A DNA stretch of 64,000 nucleotides from Aequorivita sp. UBA3180 (lineage in GTDB: Bacteria; Bacteroidota; Bacteroidia; Flavobacteriales; Flavobacteriaceae), in NCBI GenBank assembly GCA_002364215.1, contig DEXQ01000018.1, positions 109,591 through 173,590 of the forward strand, given 5' to 3'. The position numbers and the translations under genes were made by a program. The notes beneath the pieces are model-generated. The model made no database searches and had not been told where the DNA came from. It saw nothing but the letters and a program-made list of their open reading frames with translations. This document shows, piece after piece, positions 16,729-25,023 of this stretch; positions within the stretch are counted from its first letter, which is position 1; every line of letters begins with the position of its first letter.

Positions 16729-17409
16729 TTGGATTTAGCATTGTTTCAATATTTACAAGCCTATCTCACCGAGCGAAGAACCGCCTTATTCAAAAAAGTG
16801 CTGTCTGAGCGTACACGACATTTCACCGTGGCAACCGAAGACGTTTACCAGCTTCACAACACCAGCGCTGTGATGCGAACTTGTGATGTTTTTGGTATTC
16901 AGGATTTGCACGTAGTTGAAGAACGCTTGGGAAAACGCGTAGATAAGGAAATTGCGATGGGTGCCCAAAAATGGGTAAGCTTGAATCGGTACCACTCCAT
17001 TACCGATTGCATTAAGAATCTGAAGAATTCAGGCTATCAAATTATTGCTACCACGCCGCACGATAATTCTACTATGCTTCACGAATTTGACGTTTCAAAA
17101 AAAAGTGCTTTTTTCTTCGGAAAAGAAAGCGATGGACTCAGCGATACGGTGATGAATGCCGCTGATGGTTTTCTAAAAATTCCGATGTATGGTTTTACGG
17201 AGAGTTTAAATATTTCGGTTTCCGCGGCGATTATTTTGCAGAGCGTAGTTTCAAAAATGAAGAAGAGCAATGTAAATTGGCAGCTTTCCGACGCAGAAAA
17301 ATTTGAGATTGAAATGGAATGGATGAAGAAAACAATTAAAGCTTCGGAAGAAATTATTGAGAGATATTATTCTGAAAATCCCAATTTACAAAGCCCAAAT
17401 TCCAAATAA
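16729..17409 (+). CDS. trmH: TrmH-family (SpoU) RNA 2'-O-methyltransferase
   Basis: SPOUT methyltransferases of this group methylate ribose 2'-OH, in TrmH usually G18 of tRNA. The protein (226 aa) has motif 1 N-T-S-A-V-M-R-T-C-D-V-F-G, motif 2 F-F-F-G-K-E-S-D-G-L-S-D and motif 3 G-F-T-E-S-L-N-I-S-V-S-A-A. The frame opens after a stop at 16708-16710 and contains no ATG before motif 1, so the start must be a TTG (16729, or 16741). The last ten residues (N-P-N-L-Q-S-P-N-S-K) are encoded by an AAATCCCAATTT / CCCAAATTCCAA repeat like those between genes, so the original C-terminus may have been replaced. Confidence 0.88.
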   Translation: MDLALFQYLQAYLTERRTALFKKVLSERTRHFTVATEDVYQLHNTSAVMRTCDVFGIQDLHVVEERLGKRVDKEIAMGAQKWVSLNRYHSITDCIKNLKNSGYQIIATTPHDNSTMLHEFDVSKKSAFFFGKESDGLSDTVMNAADGFLKIPMYGFTESLNISVSAAIILQSVVSKMKKSNVNWQLSDAEKFEIEMEWMKKTIKASEEIIERYYSENPNLQSPNSK

Positions 17410-17416
17410 AATTCAA

Positions 17417-17441
17417 TCCTTCGACTGCGCTCAGGATGACA
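17417..17441 (+). repeat. Dispersed repeat, CCTTCGACTGCGCTCAGG type
   Basis: A 25-bp element that matches 29204-29228 in inverted orientation at 23 of 25 positions. It lies in the short spacer between trmH and rdgB. Related words recur at 58266 and 63962. Confidence 0.8.
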
Positions 17442-17478
17442 AATAAAAAATATAAAAAATCGTAAATCGTAAATCAAA

Positions 17479-18051
17479 ATGAAACTCGTCTTCGCAACCC
17501 ACAACAAAAACAAATTCGCAGAAGTAAAAGCTATGCTTCCGCACCACATTGAATTACTCAGTTTGGATGATATTGGTTGCAGCGAAGACATTGAAGAAAC
17601 GGCAAACACCATTGAGGGCAACGCCATCTTAAAGGCTAACTATGTTCGCAATAAATACAATTTAAACTGTTTTGCGGATGATACCGGCTTGGAAGTAAAA
17701 TCCCTAAACAACGAGCCTGGCGTTTACAGCGCCCGCTATGCTGGCGTTTCGCACGATTCTGCTGCAAACATTCAAAAGCTTTTGAAAAATTTGGAAGGCA
17801 AAGAAGACCGTTCGGCAAGATTCAAAACCGCAATTGCTTTAAATATGGAACACGAGGAAATTATGTTTTTGGGCATTTGCGAGGGTGAAATACTTAAAGA
17901 ATCCCGTGGCGATTCAGGTTTTGGCTATGACCCGGTTTTTCAACCCAATGGCTTCGATAAAACCTTCGCCGAAATGACGCTCACCCAAAAAAGCGAAATA
18001 GGCCACCGCGGAAAGGCCATGCGGCAGTTGATTGATTATCTCTCTAAATAA
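17479..18051 (+). CDS. rdgB: Non-canonical purine NTP pyrophosphatase, RdgB/HAM1 family
   Basis: The enzyme hydrolyses dITP/ITP and XTP to monophosphates and keeps them out of DNA and RNA. At 190 aa it is full length and opens with the family signature K-L-V-F-A-T-H-N-K-N-K, followed by A-D-D-T-G-L-E-V (catalytic acidic residues), G-V-Y-S-A-R-Y-A-G, and near the end G-F-G-Y-D-P-V-F and K-S-E-I-G-H-R-G-K-A. It follows trmH by 69 bp with a dispersed repeat between. Confidence 0.95.
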   Translation: MKLVFATHNKNKFAEVKAMLPHHIELLSLDDIGCSEDIEETANTIEGNAILKANYVRNKYNLNCFADDTGLEVKSLNNEPGVYSARYAGVSHDSAANIQKLLKNLEGKEDRSARFKTAIALNMEHEEIMFLGICEGEILKESRGDSGFGYDPVFQPNGFDKTFAEMTLTQKSEIGHRGKAMRQLIDYLSK

Positions 18052-18115
18052 TTTAAGATTTTTTAATATTTCATAAAAAAATGCCAACTGCCACTGCCAG
18101 CTGAAAACTTTAACC

Positions 18116-18265
18116 TACTTTTGCGCCCTTGAAAAATCAATTGCCAATAGCTTTTGTTTTTCGGGAAAAATCCTCAGGGTGAGGAGTGTTATAGTGAAGC
18201 TGTCCGTTTTTTATATGTCCAGTAGCTTCCCATTAGCACACATATAAAAACAATTATTACATAAA
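18116..18265 (+). promoter_or_regulatory. Promoter and long structured leader of the DEAD-box helicase gene
   Basis: TACTTTTG at 18116-18123 matches the -7 consensus exactly, placing the transcript start near 18129 and giving a leader of about 135 nt. The leader holds a small stem TCCTCA/TGAGGA (18170-18186 region) and a longer pairing GAAGCT/AGCTTC (about 18196-18229). Long leaders are typical of cold-regulated DEAD-box helicase genes, so thermal or growth-phase control is plausible. Confidence 0.5.
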
Positions 18266-20083
18266 ATGACAGCATTTATAGCACTCGGCTTGGAAGAAAA
18301 TCTTCTAAAGGCCATCGCCGACATGGGTTTTGAAACCCCTTCGGAAGTACAAGAAAAAGCAATCCCAATCCTTTTAGAGCGTGAAACCGACATGGTTTCC
18401 TTAGCCCAGACTGGAACGGGAAAAACCGCCGCATTTGGTTTTCCAATGTTGCAAAAAATTGACGTGAAAAGCCGCACGACCCAAGGGCTTATCCTTTCGC
18501 CAACGCGTGAACTTTGTCTTCAGATTACAAATGAAATGATTGCTTACGGCAAATATTTGCCAGGGCTTAACGTTACCGCCATTTATGGAGGAGCAAGTAT
18601 TACAGACCAAGCCCGCCAAATCAAAAAAGGTTCGCAGATCGTTGTTGCAACTCCGGGAAGAATGAAAGATATGATCGGTCGCGGACTAGTAGATATTTCA
18701 AAAATTGAATACTGCGTTCTCGATGAGGCAGATGAAATGCTCAATATGGGCTTTTATGAAGACATCACTGAAATCCTTTCGCATTCGCCAAAGGAGAAAA
18801 GTACCTGGCTTTTCAGTGCGACTATGCCAAAAGAGGTTTCTACTATTGCAAAGAAATTTATGCACACCCCTGTGGAAATCACTGTGGGAACAAAGAACGT
18901 GGGGTCTGACCAAGTTTCGCATGAATATTATTTGGTGAACGCACGCGATCGTTACAATGCCTTAAAGCGTTTGGCTGATGCAAATCCAGACATTTTCTCC
19001 GTAGTTTTTTGCCGAACAAAACGCGACACCCAGAAAGTTGCGGAACAACTTATTGAAGATGGTTACAATGCCGCAGCAATACACGGAGATTTAAGTCAGA
19101 ACCAACGTGATTTGGTGATGAAATCTTTCAGAAACCGTCAAATTCAAATGCTTGTAGCAACAGATGTTGCCGCCCGTGGAATTGACGTAGATGATATTAC
19201 GCACGTTATAAATTACCAGCTTCCAGACGAAATTGAAACCTACACCCACCGAAGTGGACGTACGGGACGTGCCGGTAAAACGGGTGTTTCCATCGTTATT
19301 GTTTCAAAAAGTGAAGTTCGGAAAATAAAAAGCATTGAAAAAATTATCCAAAAGCAGTTTGTCGCAAAAGAAATACCTTCAGGTATGGAAATCTGCGAAG
19401 TGCAAATGTTTCATTTGGCGAACAGTATCAAGGATACCGAGATTAACCCTGAAATCAATCCTTATCTTCCAAACATAAACGAAGTATTGGAAGATTTCTC
19501 TAAGGAAGAACTTATTAAAAAAGTTTTCTCTGTAGAGTTTACACGTTTCTTGAATTACTATAAAAACAGTAAAGACCTAAATATTTCAGGCGAGCGCAAT
19601 TTTTCTGATGAAGATGCAAAGGACAGTACGCGCTATTTCATAAATATCGGTAGCAAAGACGATTTCGATTGGATGAGCCTTAAGGATTTTCTTCGCGATT
19701 TGTTGCAACTTGGGAAGGATGATGTTTATAAAGTTGACGTTAAAGATAGTTTCTCTTTTTTCAATACCGATACCACGCACCAAGAATTGGTGATGGGTAT
19801 TTTCAAGGATTTTAAACTTGACGGAAGACAGATTAATATTGAGATATCCAAAGACACAGGCCGCAGCAAAGGTAGAAGTGGCGGCGGCGGACGCGATCGC
19901 GGTAGAAGAAGAGGCGATAGAAATGATCGTGGCGACGGCGGCGGAAGAAAAGGAGGTTTCAAAAAGCGCAGTGGCGGTTTTGAAGGTGGCAGCGACAAGC
20001 CAAAATTCAAAGGTAAAAGCCGAAGGGGTGCGCCTCGTCCAGACGCAAAAGGCACAGGAGGAAGACGCCGAAGAAAAGGATAA
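18266..20083 (+). CDS. DEAD-box RNA helicase with DbpA-like RNA-binding domain and RGG tail
   Basis: The 605-residue ATP-dependent RNA helicase contains every family motif: Q motif near residue 29, A-Q-T-G-T-G-K-T (47-54), P-T-R-E-L, T-P-G-R, D-E-A-D, S-A-T, A-R-G-I-D-V and H-R-S-G-R-T-G-R-A-G. After the helicase core comes a region ending in a DbpA/CsdA-like RNA-recognition domain (about 455-540), then about 60 residues rich in Arg and Gly that should be disordered and bind RNA. Likely roles are ribosome assembly and RNA unwinding at low temperature. It has its own promoter and a terminator (20136). Confidence 0.95.
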   Translation: MTAFIALGLEENLLKAIADMGFETPSEVQEKAIPILLERETDMVSLAQTGTGKTAAFGFPMLQKIDVKSRTTQGLILSPTRELCLQITNEMIAYGKYLPGLNVTAIYGGASITDQARQIKKGSQIVVATPGRMKDMIGRGLVDISKIEYCVLDEADEMLNMGFYEDITEILSHSPKEKSTWLFSATMPKEVSTIAKKFMHTPVEITVGTKNVGSDQVSHEYYLVNARDRYNALKRLADANPDIFSVVFCRTKRDTQKVAEQLIEDGYNAAAIHGDLSQNQRDLVMKSFRNRQIQMLVATDVAARGIDVDDITHVINYQLPDEIETYTHRSGRTGRAGKTGVSIVIVSKSEVRKIKSIEKIIQKQFVAKEIPSGMEICEVQMFHLANSIKDTEINPEINPYLPNINEVLEDFSKEELIKKVFSVEFTRFLNYYKNSKDLNISGERNFSDEDAKDSTRYFINIGSKDDFDWMSLKDFLRDLLQLGKDDVYKVDVKDSFSFFNTDTTHQELVMGIFKDFKLDGRQINIEISKDTGRSKGRSGGGGRDRGRRRGDRNDRGDGGGRKGGFKKRSGGFEGGSDKPKFKGKSRRGAPRPDAKGTGGRRRRKG

Positions 20084-20135
20084 TTCTGAATAATTAAATT
20101 TTAGCACTACTTTAACGTCTATATAAGTATATTTA

Positions 20136-20163
20136 CGGGCCTTTAATCGAGGCCCGTTTTTTT
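20136..20163 (+). terminator. Rho-independent terminator
   Basis: CGGGCC/GGCCCG stem (20136-20141 with 20151-20156), a 9-nt loop and seven T residues, 52 bp after the helicase gene and just before the GNAT gene start. Confidence 0.9.
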
Positions 20164-20170
20164 AAAGTTT

Positions 20171-20791
20171 ATGCAAACCTTCACCTTTCTGCAGGAATAC
20201 ATACTGGAAAACGACCGTGTGCGGCTCAGTCCCCTACACCATAAAGACTTGGATTTGCTGCTTCGCTTTTCCGAAAAACAGCCAGAGCTTTGGAAGTACT
20301 CCCTGCAACCAGCCGATGGTTTGGAGAATTTAAAAAGCTATATAGACTTCGCCTTACGCGGAAGAAAAGAAGAAACTGCATACCCCTTTATTGTTTTCGA
20401 CAAACGCACCATGCAAATTGCAGGCAGCACACGCTTTTATGATTTTCAAAAAAACCACAATACTGTTCAATTGGGTTACACTTGGTACGGCAAGGAATTT
20501 CAGGGCACAGGGCTCAATAAGCACTGTAAGATGCTAATGCTGGAATTCGCCTTTGAAACGTTAAAACTTGACCGTGTTGAGTTTCGTGCAGATGCCACAA
20601 ACCAACGTAGCATTGCCGCAATGAAAAGCATAGGTTGCACCGTTGAAGGCATCTTGCGTAGCAACTGTGCGGCGCCAAAGGGGAGAAGGGACAGTATCGT
20701 TCTCAGTATCCTAAAAGAAGAATGGTTTGGCTGTGTTAAGGACAAATTAAAAGCTAAAATTGAAAACGAAAGAAAGGTTTCGCCTCAGTGA
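20171..20791 (+). CDS. GNAT-family N-acetyltransferase (RimJ/RimL-like)
   Basis: The 206-residue protein has the GNAT fold of the RimJ/RimL group: N-terminal L-E-N-D-R-V-R-L-S-P-L, the acetyl-CoA-binding segment G-T-G-L-N-K-H-C-K-M (canonical Q/R-x-x-G-x-G/A loop in altered form) and R-V-E-F-R-A-D-A-T-N-Q-R-S-I-A-A-M near the end. It may acetylate a protein N-terminus or a small amine; the substrate is unknown. It ends 26 bp before the next gene, so the two may be cotranscribed. Confidence 0.85.
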   Translation: MQTFTFLQEYILENDRVRLSPLHHKDLDLLLRFSEKQPELWKYSLQPADGLENLKSYIDFALRGRKEETAYPFIVFDKRTMQIAGSTRFYDFQKNHNTVQLGYTWYGKEFQGTGLNKHCKMLMLEFAFETLKLDRVEFRADATNQRSIAAMKSIGCTVEGILRSNCAAPKGRRDSIVLSILKEEWFGCVKDKLKAKIENERKVSPQ

Positions 20792-20817
20792 AATTTTTCC
20801 GTATATTGAAACATTAT

Positions 20818-21582
20818 ATGAAAAAAATATTCCTACTTATTGCCCTGGTTTTTACGGTTGCAAACTCCTTTGCCCAGGACGATACAATAATAAAAGGTAC
20901 CGTAATGAACGATGCAAATGACAATGTTTTGGAAAATGTAAACATTGTAAACCTTAACCAAGTAAAGGGAACAACTACCAATGAAAAAGGTGAGTTTGCA
21001 ATTAAGGCTGCGGTAAATGACACGCTATATTTTTCCTATCTGGGCTTTAAATCCCTGCGGGTTCGGGTTACCAATGACTGGTTGAAATTTGGCGATATAA
21101 AGGTAAAAATGACTGAATTGGGCATCGCTCTCGAAGAAGTAGTGGTAAAGCCGGTTCAACTTACAGGTTATGTAGAGATTGACGCAAAGCTAATCCCCAT
21201 TTACGATAATTACCGCTACCGAATTTCAGGTCTAAATACAGGGTACGAAGGCGGAAGCAACCAGCCAGGTGCAGTCAGTAAAGTTTTAAGCTCCATATTC
21301 AATCCAGCAGATTTTCTCTACAATGTCTTCGGAAAGCGCCCGAAACAAATGCGCAAACTCCGGCAGATGAAGGAAGATGATGAAATACGAAACCTTCTGC
21401 AAAGCAAATTTGACCGTGAAACCTTAATGGCGGTACTCCAACTGGAACGTGCCGATATTGACGAAATACTGAACAAATGTAGCTATTCCAAAGATTTTAT
21501 CCGTACCGCCAATGACCTTCAGATTCTCGATGCCATTAGTGGCTGTTACGAAGAATACAAAATTTTAAATAGGGAGAAGTAA
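20818..21582 (+). CDS. Exported carboxypeptidase-like regulatory-domain protein
   Basis: From the ATG at 20818 the protein has 254 residues with a Sec signal (A-N-S-F-A-Q, residues 1-20). Residues about 25-105 form a CarboxypepD_reg-like beta-sandwich (I-I-K-G-T-V-M-N-D, then G-T-T-T-N-E-K-G-E-F, Y-F-S-Y-L-G-F-K-S), the same plug-like domain found at the start of TonB-dependent receptors, but no barrel follows. The C-terminal half is charged and helical and unrecognised. An earlier in-frame GTG at 20788 overlaps the GNAT gene and is unlikely. A periplasmic role is inferred. Confidence 0.8.
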   Translation: MKKIFLLIALVFTVANSFAQDDTIIKGTVMNDANDNVLENVNIVNLNQVKGTTTNEKGEFAIKAAVNDTLYFSYLGFKSLRVRVTNDWLKFGDIKVKMTELGIALEEVVVKPVQLTGYVEIDAKLIPIYDNYRYRISGLNTGYEGGSNQPGAVSKVLSSIFNPADFLYNVFGKRPKQMRKLRQMKEDDEIRNLLQSKFDRETLMAVLQLERADIDEILNKCSYSKDFIRTANDLQILDAISGCYEEYKILNREK

Positions 21583-21648
21583 TAATTTTTCTACTTTTTT
21601 TAACTTCAATCAATTTCATTAAAAGTATTTTTAGTGAAAATTGATTCT

Positions 21649-23010
21649 ATGAAAGAAATTATCACTGCCCAACGCAATTTTTTCAATACGCACGCCACCA
21701 AAAATATTCACTTTAGAAGAAAACAATTAAAAATTCTTCAGCAGGCTTTGGAGAAAAACGAATCCCTACTTCACGAAGCCATTTATAAAGACTTTAAAAA
21801 ATCTGAGTTTGACAATTACACTACTGAACTTTCACTGCTTTATAAAGACATTAAAGAAGCCCGCAGTAATACTTTCAAGTGGGCACGCACAAAACCCGTT
21901 TCCACAAGCATCCTCAATTTTCCTGCTTCCAGTTATATAATTCCGGAGCCTTTGGGTGTATGCTTGGTTATTGGGGCGTGGAACTATCCCTACCAACTTT
22001 CCTTCGCTCCAGTTATTGCAGCAATCACCGCTGGAAACACAGTAATATTAAAACCCAGTGAGCTGCCCTCAAATACTGCCGCTGCTATGGCGAAAATTGT
22101 AAAGGAAAATTTCGACCCAGCGTATTTTATCGTGGTTGAGGGCGGGGTAGAAGAAACCCAAGAATTATTGAAGCAGAATTTTGACAAAATATTTTTTACC
22201 GGCAGTACCAAAGTGGGCAAAATTGTTTACAAAGCCGCTGCCGAAAACTTAACCCCAGTAACCTTGGAACTCGGAGGAAAAAGCCCGGCCATAGTTACTG
22301 AAAGCTGTAATTTAAAAGTTTCGGTAAAGCGATTGGTTTGGGGGAAATTTCTGAACGCAGGCCAAACCTGTATTGCTCCGGACTATGTCCTGGTCCACAA
22401 AAGCATTGAGCAACAATTCCTCCAACAGGCCCAAAAGGAAATCATCAGCCAGCACTTTGCTTTTGAAAACGATAATTATCTTCAAATAATTAATGATGAT
22501 AATTTTGAGCGCCTCACAAAGATGTTGGTTCCTGAAAAAGTATATTATGGCGGCCAAACCCACAAGGAAACCCGCTACATTCAGCCCACTATTCTACAAA
22601 ACGTAACTATGGATGATGCGGTGATGCAAGAGGAAATTTTTGGCCCCATCCTGCCCGTAATAACTTATGAAACTATTGAAGAGGCTATTGTTAAAGTGAA
22701 TAGTCTTCCCAAACCGTTGTCTTGTTATCTCTTCACAAAGAGTAGTTCCATAAAGAAGAAAGTATTAAAAGAGATATCCTTTGGCGGTGGGGCAATCAAT
22801 GAAACCGTGATGCACATTAGCAATTCAAACCTGCCCTTTGGCGGCGTGGGCCACAGCGGCATCGGCAATTACCACGGCGAGGCGGGCTTTAGGGCCTTTA
22901 CGCATTACAAAAGCGTTATGGACAAGCCTACTTGGTTGGACCCTTCAATTCGTTACTATCCAAACACACCGTTTCGATTGAAGTTGATGCGGTGGTTTTT
23001 GAAGTTTTGA
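21649..23010 (+). CDS. Aldehyde dehydrogenase family protein
   Basis: The 453-residue enzyme oxidises an aldehyde with NAD(P). It has the NAD-binding I-I-P-E-P-L-G-V and G-S-T-K-V-G, catalytic Glu in L-E-L-G-G-K-S-P, and the nucleophile in N-A-G-Q-T-C-I-A-P-D-Y. It resembles class 3 / AlkH-like dehydrogenases, which are shorter than the 490-residue classical type and act on fatty or aromatic aldehydes. GTG at 21634 is an alternative start five codons earlier. The short C-terminal tail is hydrophobic and basic (R-L-K-L-M-R-W-F-L-K-F), which may bind membranes. Confidence 0.92.
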   Translation: MKEIITAQRNFFNTHATKNIHFRRKQLKILQQALEKNESLLHEAIYKDFKKSEFDNYTTELSLLYKDIKEARSNTFKWARTKPVSTSILNFPASSYIIPEPLGVCLVIGAWNYPYQLSFAPVIAAITAGNTVILKPSELPSNTAAAMAKIVKENFDPAYFIVVEGGVEETQELLKQNFDKIFFTGSTKVGKIVYKAAAENLTPVTLELGGKSPAIVTESCNLKVSVKRLVWGKFLNAGQTCIAPDYVLVHKSIEQQFLQQAQKEIISQHFAFENDNYLQIINDDNFERLTKMLVPEKVYYGGQTHKETRYIQPTILQNVTMDDAVMQEEIFGPILPVITYETIEEAIVKVNSLPKPLSCYLFTKSSSIKKKVLKEISFGGGAINETVMHISNSNLPFGGVGHSGIGNYHGEAGFRAFTHYKSVMDKPTWLDPSIRYYPNTPFRLKLMRWFLKF

Positions 23011-23062
23011 AATAATTTTAAAATTTTTAAGTTTTCATAATAGAACTTGATTATTTTTTTGA

Positions 23063-23458
23063 ATGAAAAAACTCGATTTATTCCTTGCAATCTCTCTTCC
23101 TATTTTTTTTATTTCCGCAATAATCACATTGTATTTTTTTATAGGTTTTGAAAATTATAATATTTTTTATCCACACATTGACACAAGGTTTGCAAATGAT
23201 TTTTCAATAGAAAACTTTGATAAAGTAGAAATGGGAATGAACAAAGCACAGGTTAAAAACCTATTAGGAAACCCTATAAATTCAGGTGAATCTATTGGTT
23301 ATACGGATGACTTTATAAAGAAAGAATTTATATTTTACGAAAAATATTCCACAGATGGAAAATATGAAATATCAGATTTTGCTTGGGAATCATTTGAGGT
23401 ATATTATGACATAGATACTTTAGTGATATCCAAGAGAAGTATTTGGTATTATGATTAA
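23063..23458 (+). CDS. Membrane-anchored BamE/SmpA-like small protein
   Basis: 131 residues. Residues 7-29 form a single transmembrane segment. The mature part contains F-D-K-V-E-M-G-M-N-K-A-Q-V-K-N-L-L-G-N-P, the G-M-x-x-x-x-V-x-x-L-L-G-x-P pattern of BamE/SmpA-like domains, followed by a two-strand ending. It is not a lipoprotein, so it need not be part of the BAM complex. The next gene starts within 11 bp of its stop. Confidence 0.6.
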   Translation: MKKLDLFLAISLPIFFISAIITLYFFIGFENYNIFYPHIDTRFANDFSIENFDKVEMGMNKAQVKNLLGNPINSGESIGYTDDFIKKEFIFYEKYSTDGKYEISDFAWESFEVYYDIDTLVISKRSIWYYD

Positions 23459-23468
23459 AGTATTTACT

Positions 23469-24152
23469 ATGAAAAAATATATAAGTTTACTCGCTATTAG
23501 TTTGGGGATTTTTTCGTGTGCGCCAAAAAAGCAAAACATAATCGCAATCGATGTACTTTTAATCCCTTCGGAAGAAATGTACGCACAATCGCTTCAGCTA
23601 AATTCATTAATAAACCAAAACAATCCCGAAACCATAAAACTTGATGAAAACCATGTGCCGCACATCACCCTGCTGCAATGTTTTATAAACGAAGAAGATT
23701 TGCCAAAATTGAACGGGGCTTTGGAAGGTCTTTTCAACACTATAAAAAATGATTCCTTAAAAGCCGAAAGCCTTTTTTATTACAGCGAAAAAGAGGAAAG
23801 TTTTTCAATGATCGCTATTGAAAAAAATGAACAGCTATTGCAGCTTCACCAAAAAGTAATCGAGTTGGTAAAACCATTTATAGTGAAAAATGGTTCCGAA
23901 AAATCATTTGTCCAAAACCCAGACGGCAGCCCAATAAGTGAATCTACCTTAAGCTACGTTCCAGAATTTGTAGATAAACATAGTTTTGAAAATTTTGATC
24001 CGCACATTAGTCTTGGAGTAGCCCAAACCACACTTTTGGACAGCTTGGCACTACAAGTTTTCAAACCAATTCAGTTTAAGGTTGAATCTTTAAGTGTGTA
24101 CCAACTGGGCGATCACGGTACCGCACAAAAACTACTTTGGGAATCGAAATAG
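23469..24152 (+). CDS. 2H phosphoesterase-fold lipoprotein (2'-5' RNA ligase-like)
   Basis: The 227-residue protein starts at ATG 23469 with a signal ending F-S-C-A (lipobox, Cys17). The mature domain has the two H-x-T/S motifs of the 2H phosphoesterase superfamily: V-P-H-I-T-L-L-Q near residue 65 and D-P-H-I-S-L-G near residue 180. 2H enzymes cleave or ligate 2',3'-cyclic or 2'-5' RNA bonds in the cytoplasm, so a lipid-anchored periplasmic copy is odd. Its substrate outside the cytoplasm is unknown. It follows the BamE-like gene closely and ends at a strong terminator. Confidence 0.8.
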   Translation: MKKYISLLAISLGIFSCAPKKQNIIAIDVLLIPSEEMYAQSLQLNSLINQNNPETIKLDENHVPHITLLQCFINEEDLPKLNGALEGLFNTIKNDSLKAESLFYYSEKEESFSMIAIEKNEQLLQLHQKVIELVKPFIVKNGSEKSFVQNPDGSPISESTLSYVPEFVDKHSFENFDPHISLGVAQTTLLDSLALQVFKPIQFKVESLSVYQLGDHGTAQKLLWESK

Positions 24153-24158
24153 TTCATT

Positions 24159-24188
24159 AAAAAAGCACCTTTCAAAAGGTGCTTTTTT
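24159..24188. terminator. Bidirectional terminator
   Basis: AAAAAAGCACCTTT and AAAGGTGCTTTTTT form a perfect 14-nt inverted repeat separated by CA (the real loop will be larger). It separates the 2H lipoprotein gene from the convergent gene at 24209. Confidence 0.9.
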
Positions 24189-24208
24189 AAAATATTCAAT
24201 AGCGGCTA

Positions 24209-24835
24209 TTAAATCTTTTCCAGCGCAGCTTTAATATAAACCTCGCCTCCTAAAATCTCAAAGGTTTTGTTTTTTCCGATGGTATCATCCAGCGCTCCAA
24301 CAAGGGTTTCGGCTACATCCATTCGCGGAATTTCCCCGCGCTTATTCAATTTGTTATCGAGTTCAATTTTGCCCTTCCCATCCTCGTTGTTCAGTGATCC
24401 GGGGCGCACAATACTGTACTTAATTCCAATTTGTTTTAAATATTCATCGGCGTTGTGTTTTGCCTTAAGGTATTCCTGTATTTCATCAGCTTTCTCAGGA
24501 TTGTCAGCCCCCATGGAACTTAGCATAACAAACTTTTTTACGCCTTTTTCCTTTGCGGCGTCAATCAACTTTTTGGCACCTTCCTGATCTACTTCCTTAA
24601 CTTTTTTTCCTCCGGAACCCGCTGCAAAAATTACCTTGTCAATACCATTGGTGGTTTGGCTCACATCCTTTTCAAGATTTGCCAAAATGGTTTCCACGCC
24701 CTCATTCTGAAATTGTGAAACCTGCTCTTCTTTCCGAACCATCGCAACCGGCTTATATTTTTTTGATTGCTTTAAAATTGAAATTACCTTTTTTCCCGTG
24801 GTGCCGTTTGCACCTGCTACTAATATTTTTTCCAT
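24209..24835 (-). CDS. NAD(P)-binding SDR-family protein (atypical, NmrA-like)
   Basis: The 208-residue Rossmann-fold protein starts with V-A-G-A-N-G-T-T-G-K-K-V, the atypical SDR motif G-A-x-G-x-x-G. It has A-A-G-S-G-G, K-K-F-V-M-L-S-S-M-G-A-D and I-V-R-P-G-S-L-N. The Y-x-x-x-K catalytic pair is not evident, as is usual for NmrA/YwnB-like members. Function unknown; a redox-sensing or reductase role is possible. Convergent with the 2H lipoprotein gene. Confidence 0.85.
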   Translation of the reverse strand: MEKILVAGANGTTGKKVISILKQSKKYKPVAMVRKEEQVSQFQNEGVETILANLEKDVSQTTNGIDKVIFAAGSGGKKVKEVDQEGAKKLIDAAKEKGVKKFVMLSSMGADNPEKADEIQEYLKAKHNADEYLKQIGIKYSIVRPGSLNNEDGKGKIELDNKLNKRGEIPRMDVAETLVGALDDTIGKNKTFEILGGEVYIKAALEKI

Positions 24836-25023
24836 AGTTTAAATATATCTTTTCTAAACTGTAACTATCTAATTTTTCACAACCTTTAACCCTCCAAAAG
24901 TCATCTTTTATGGCTTTGTTAACTTTAGGAAAATGAAGAGGTGCTCAATGTGGTTAATTCTTTCCAACTAATTATTCATTCCTAACTTTACTGCTTATCT
25001 TTACAAACAAATAAAATTATTCC

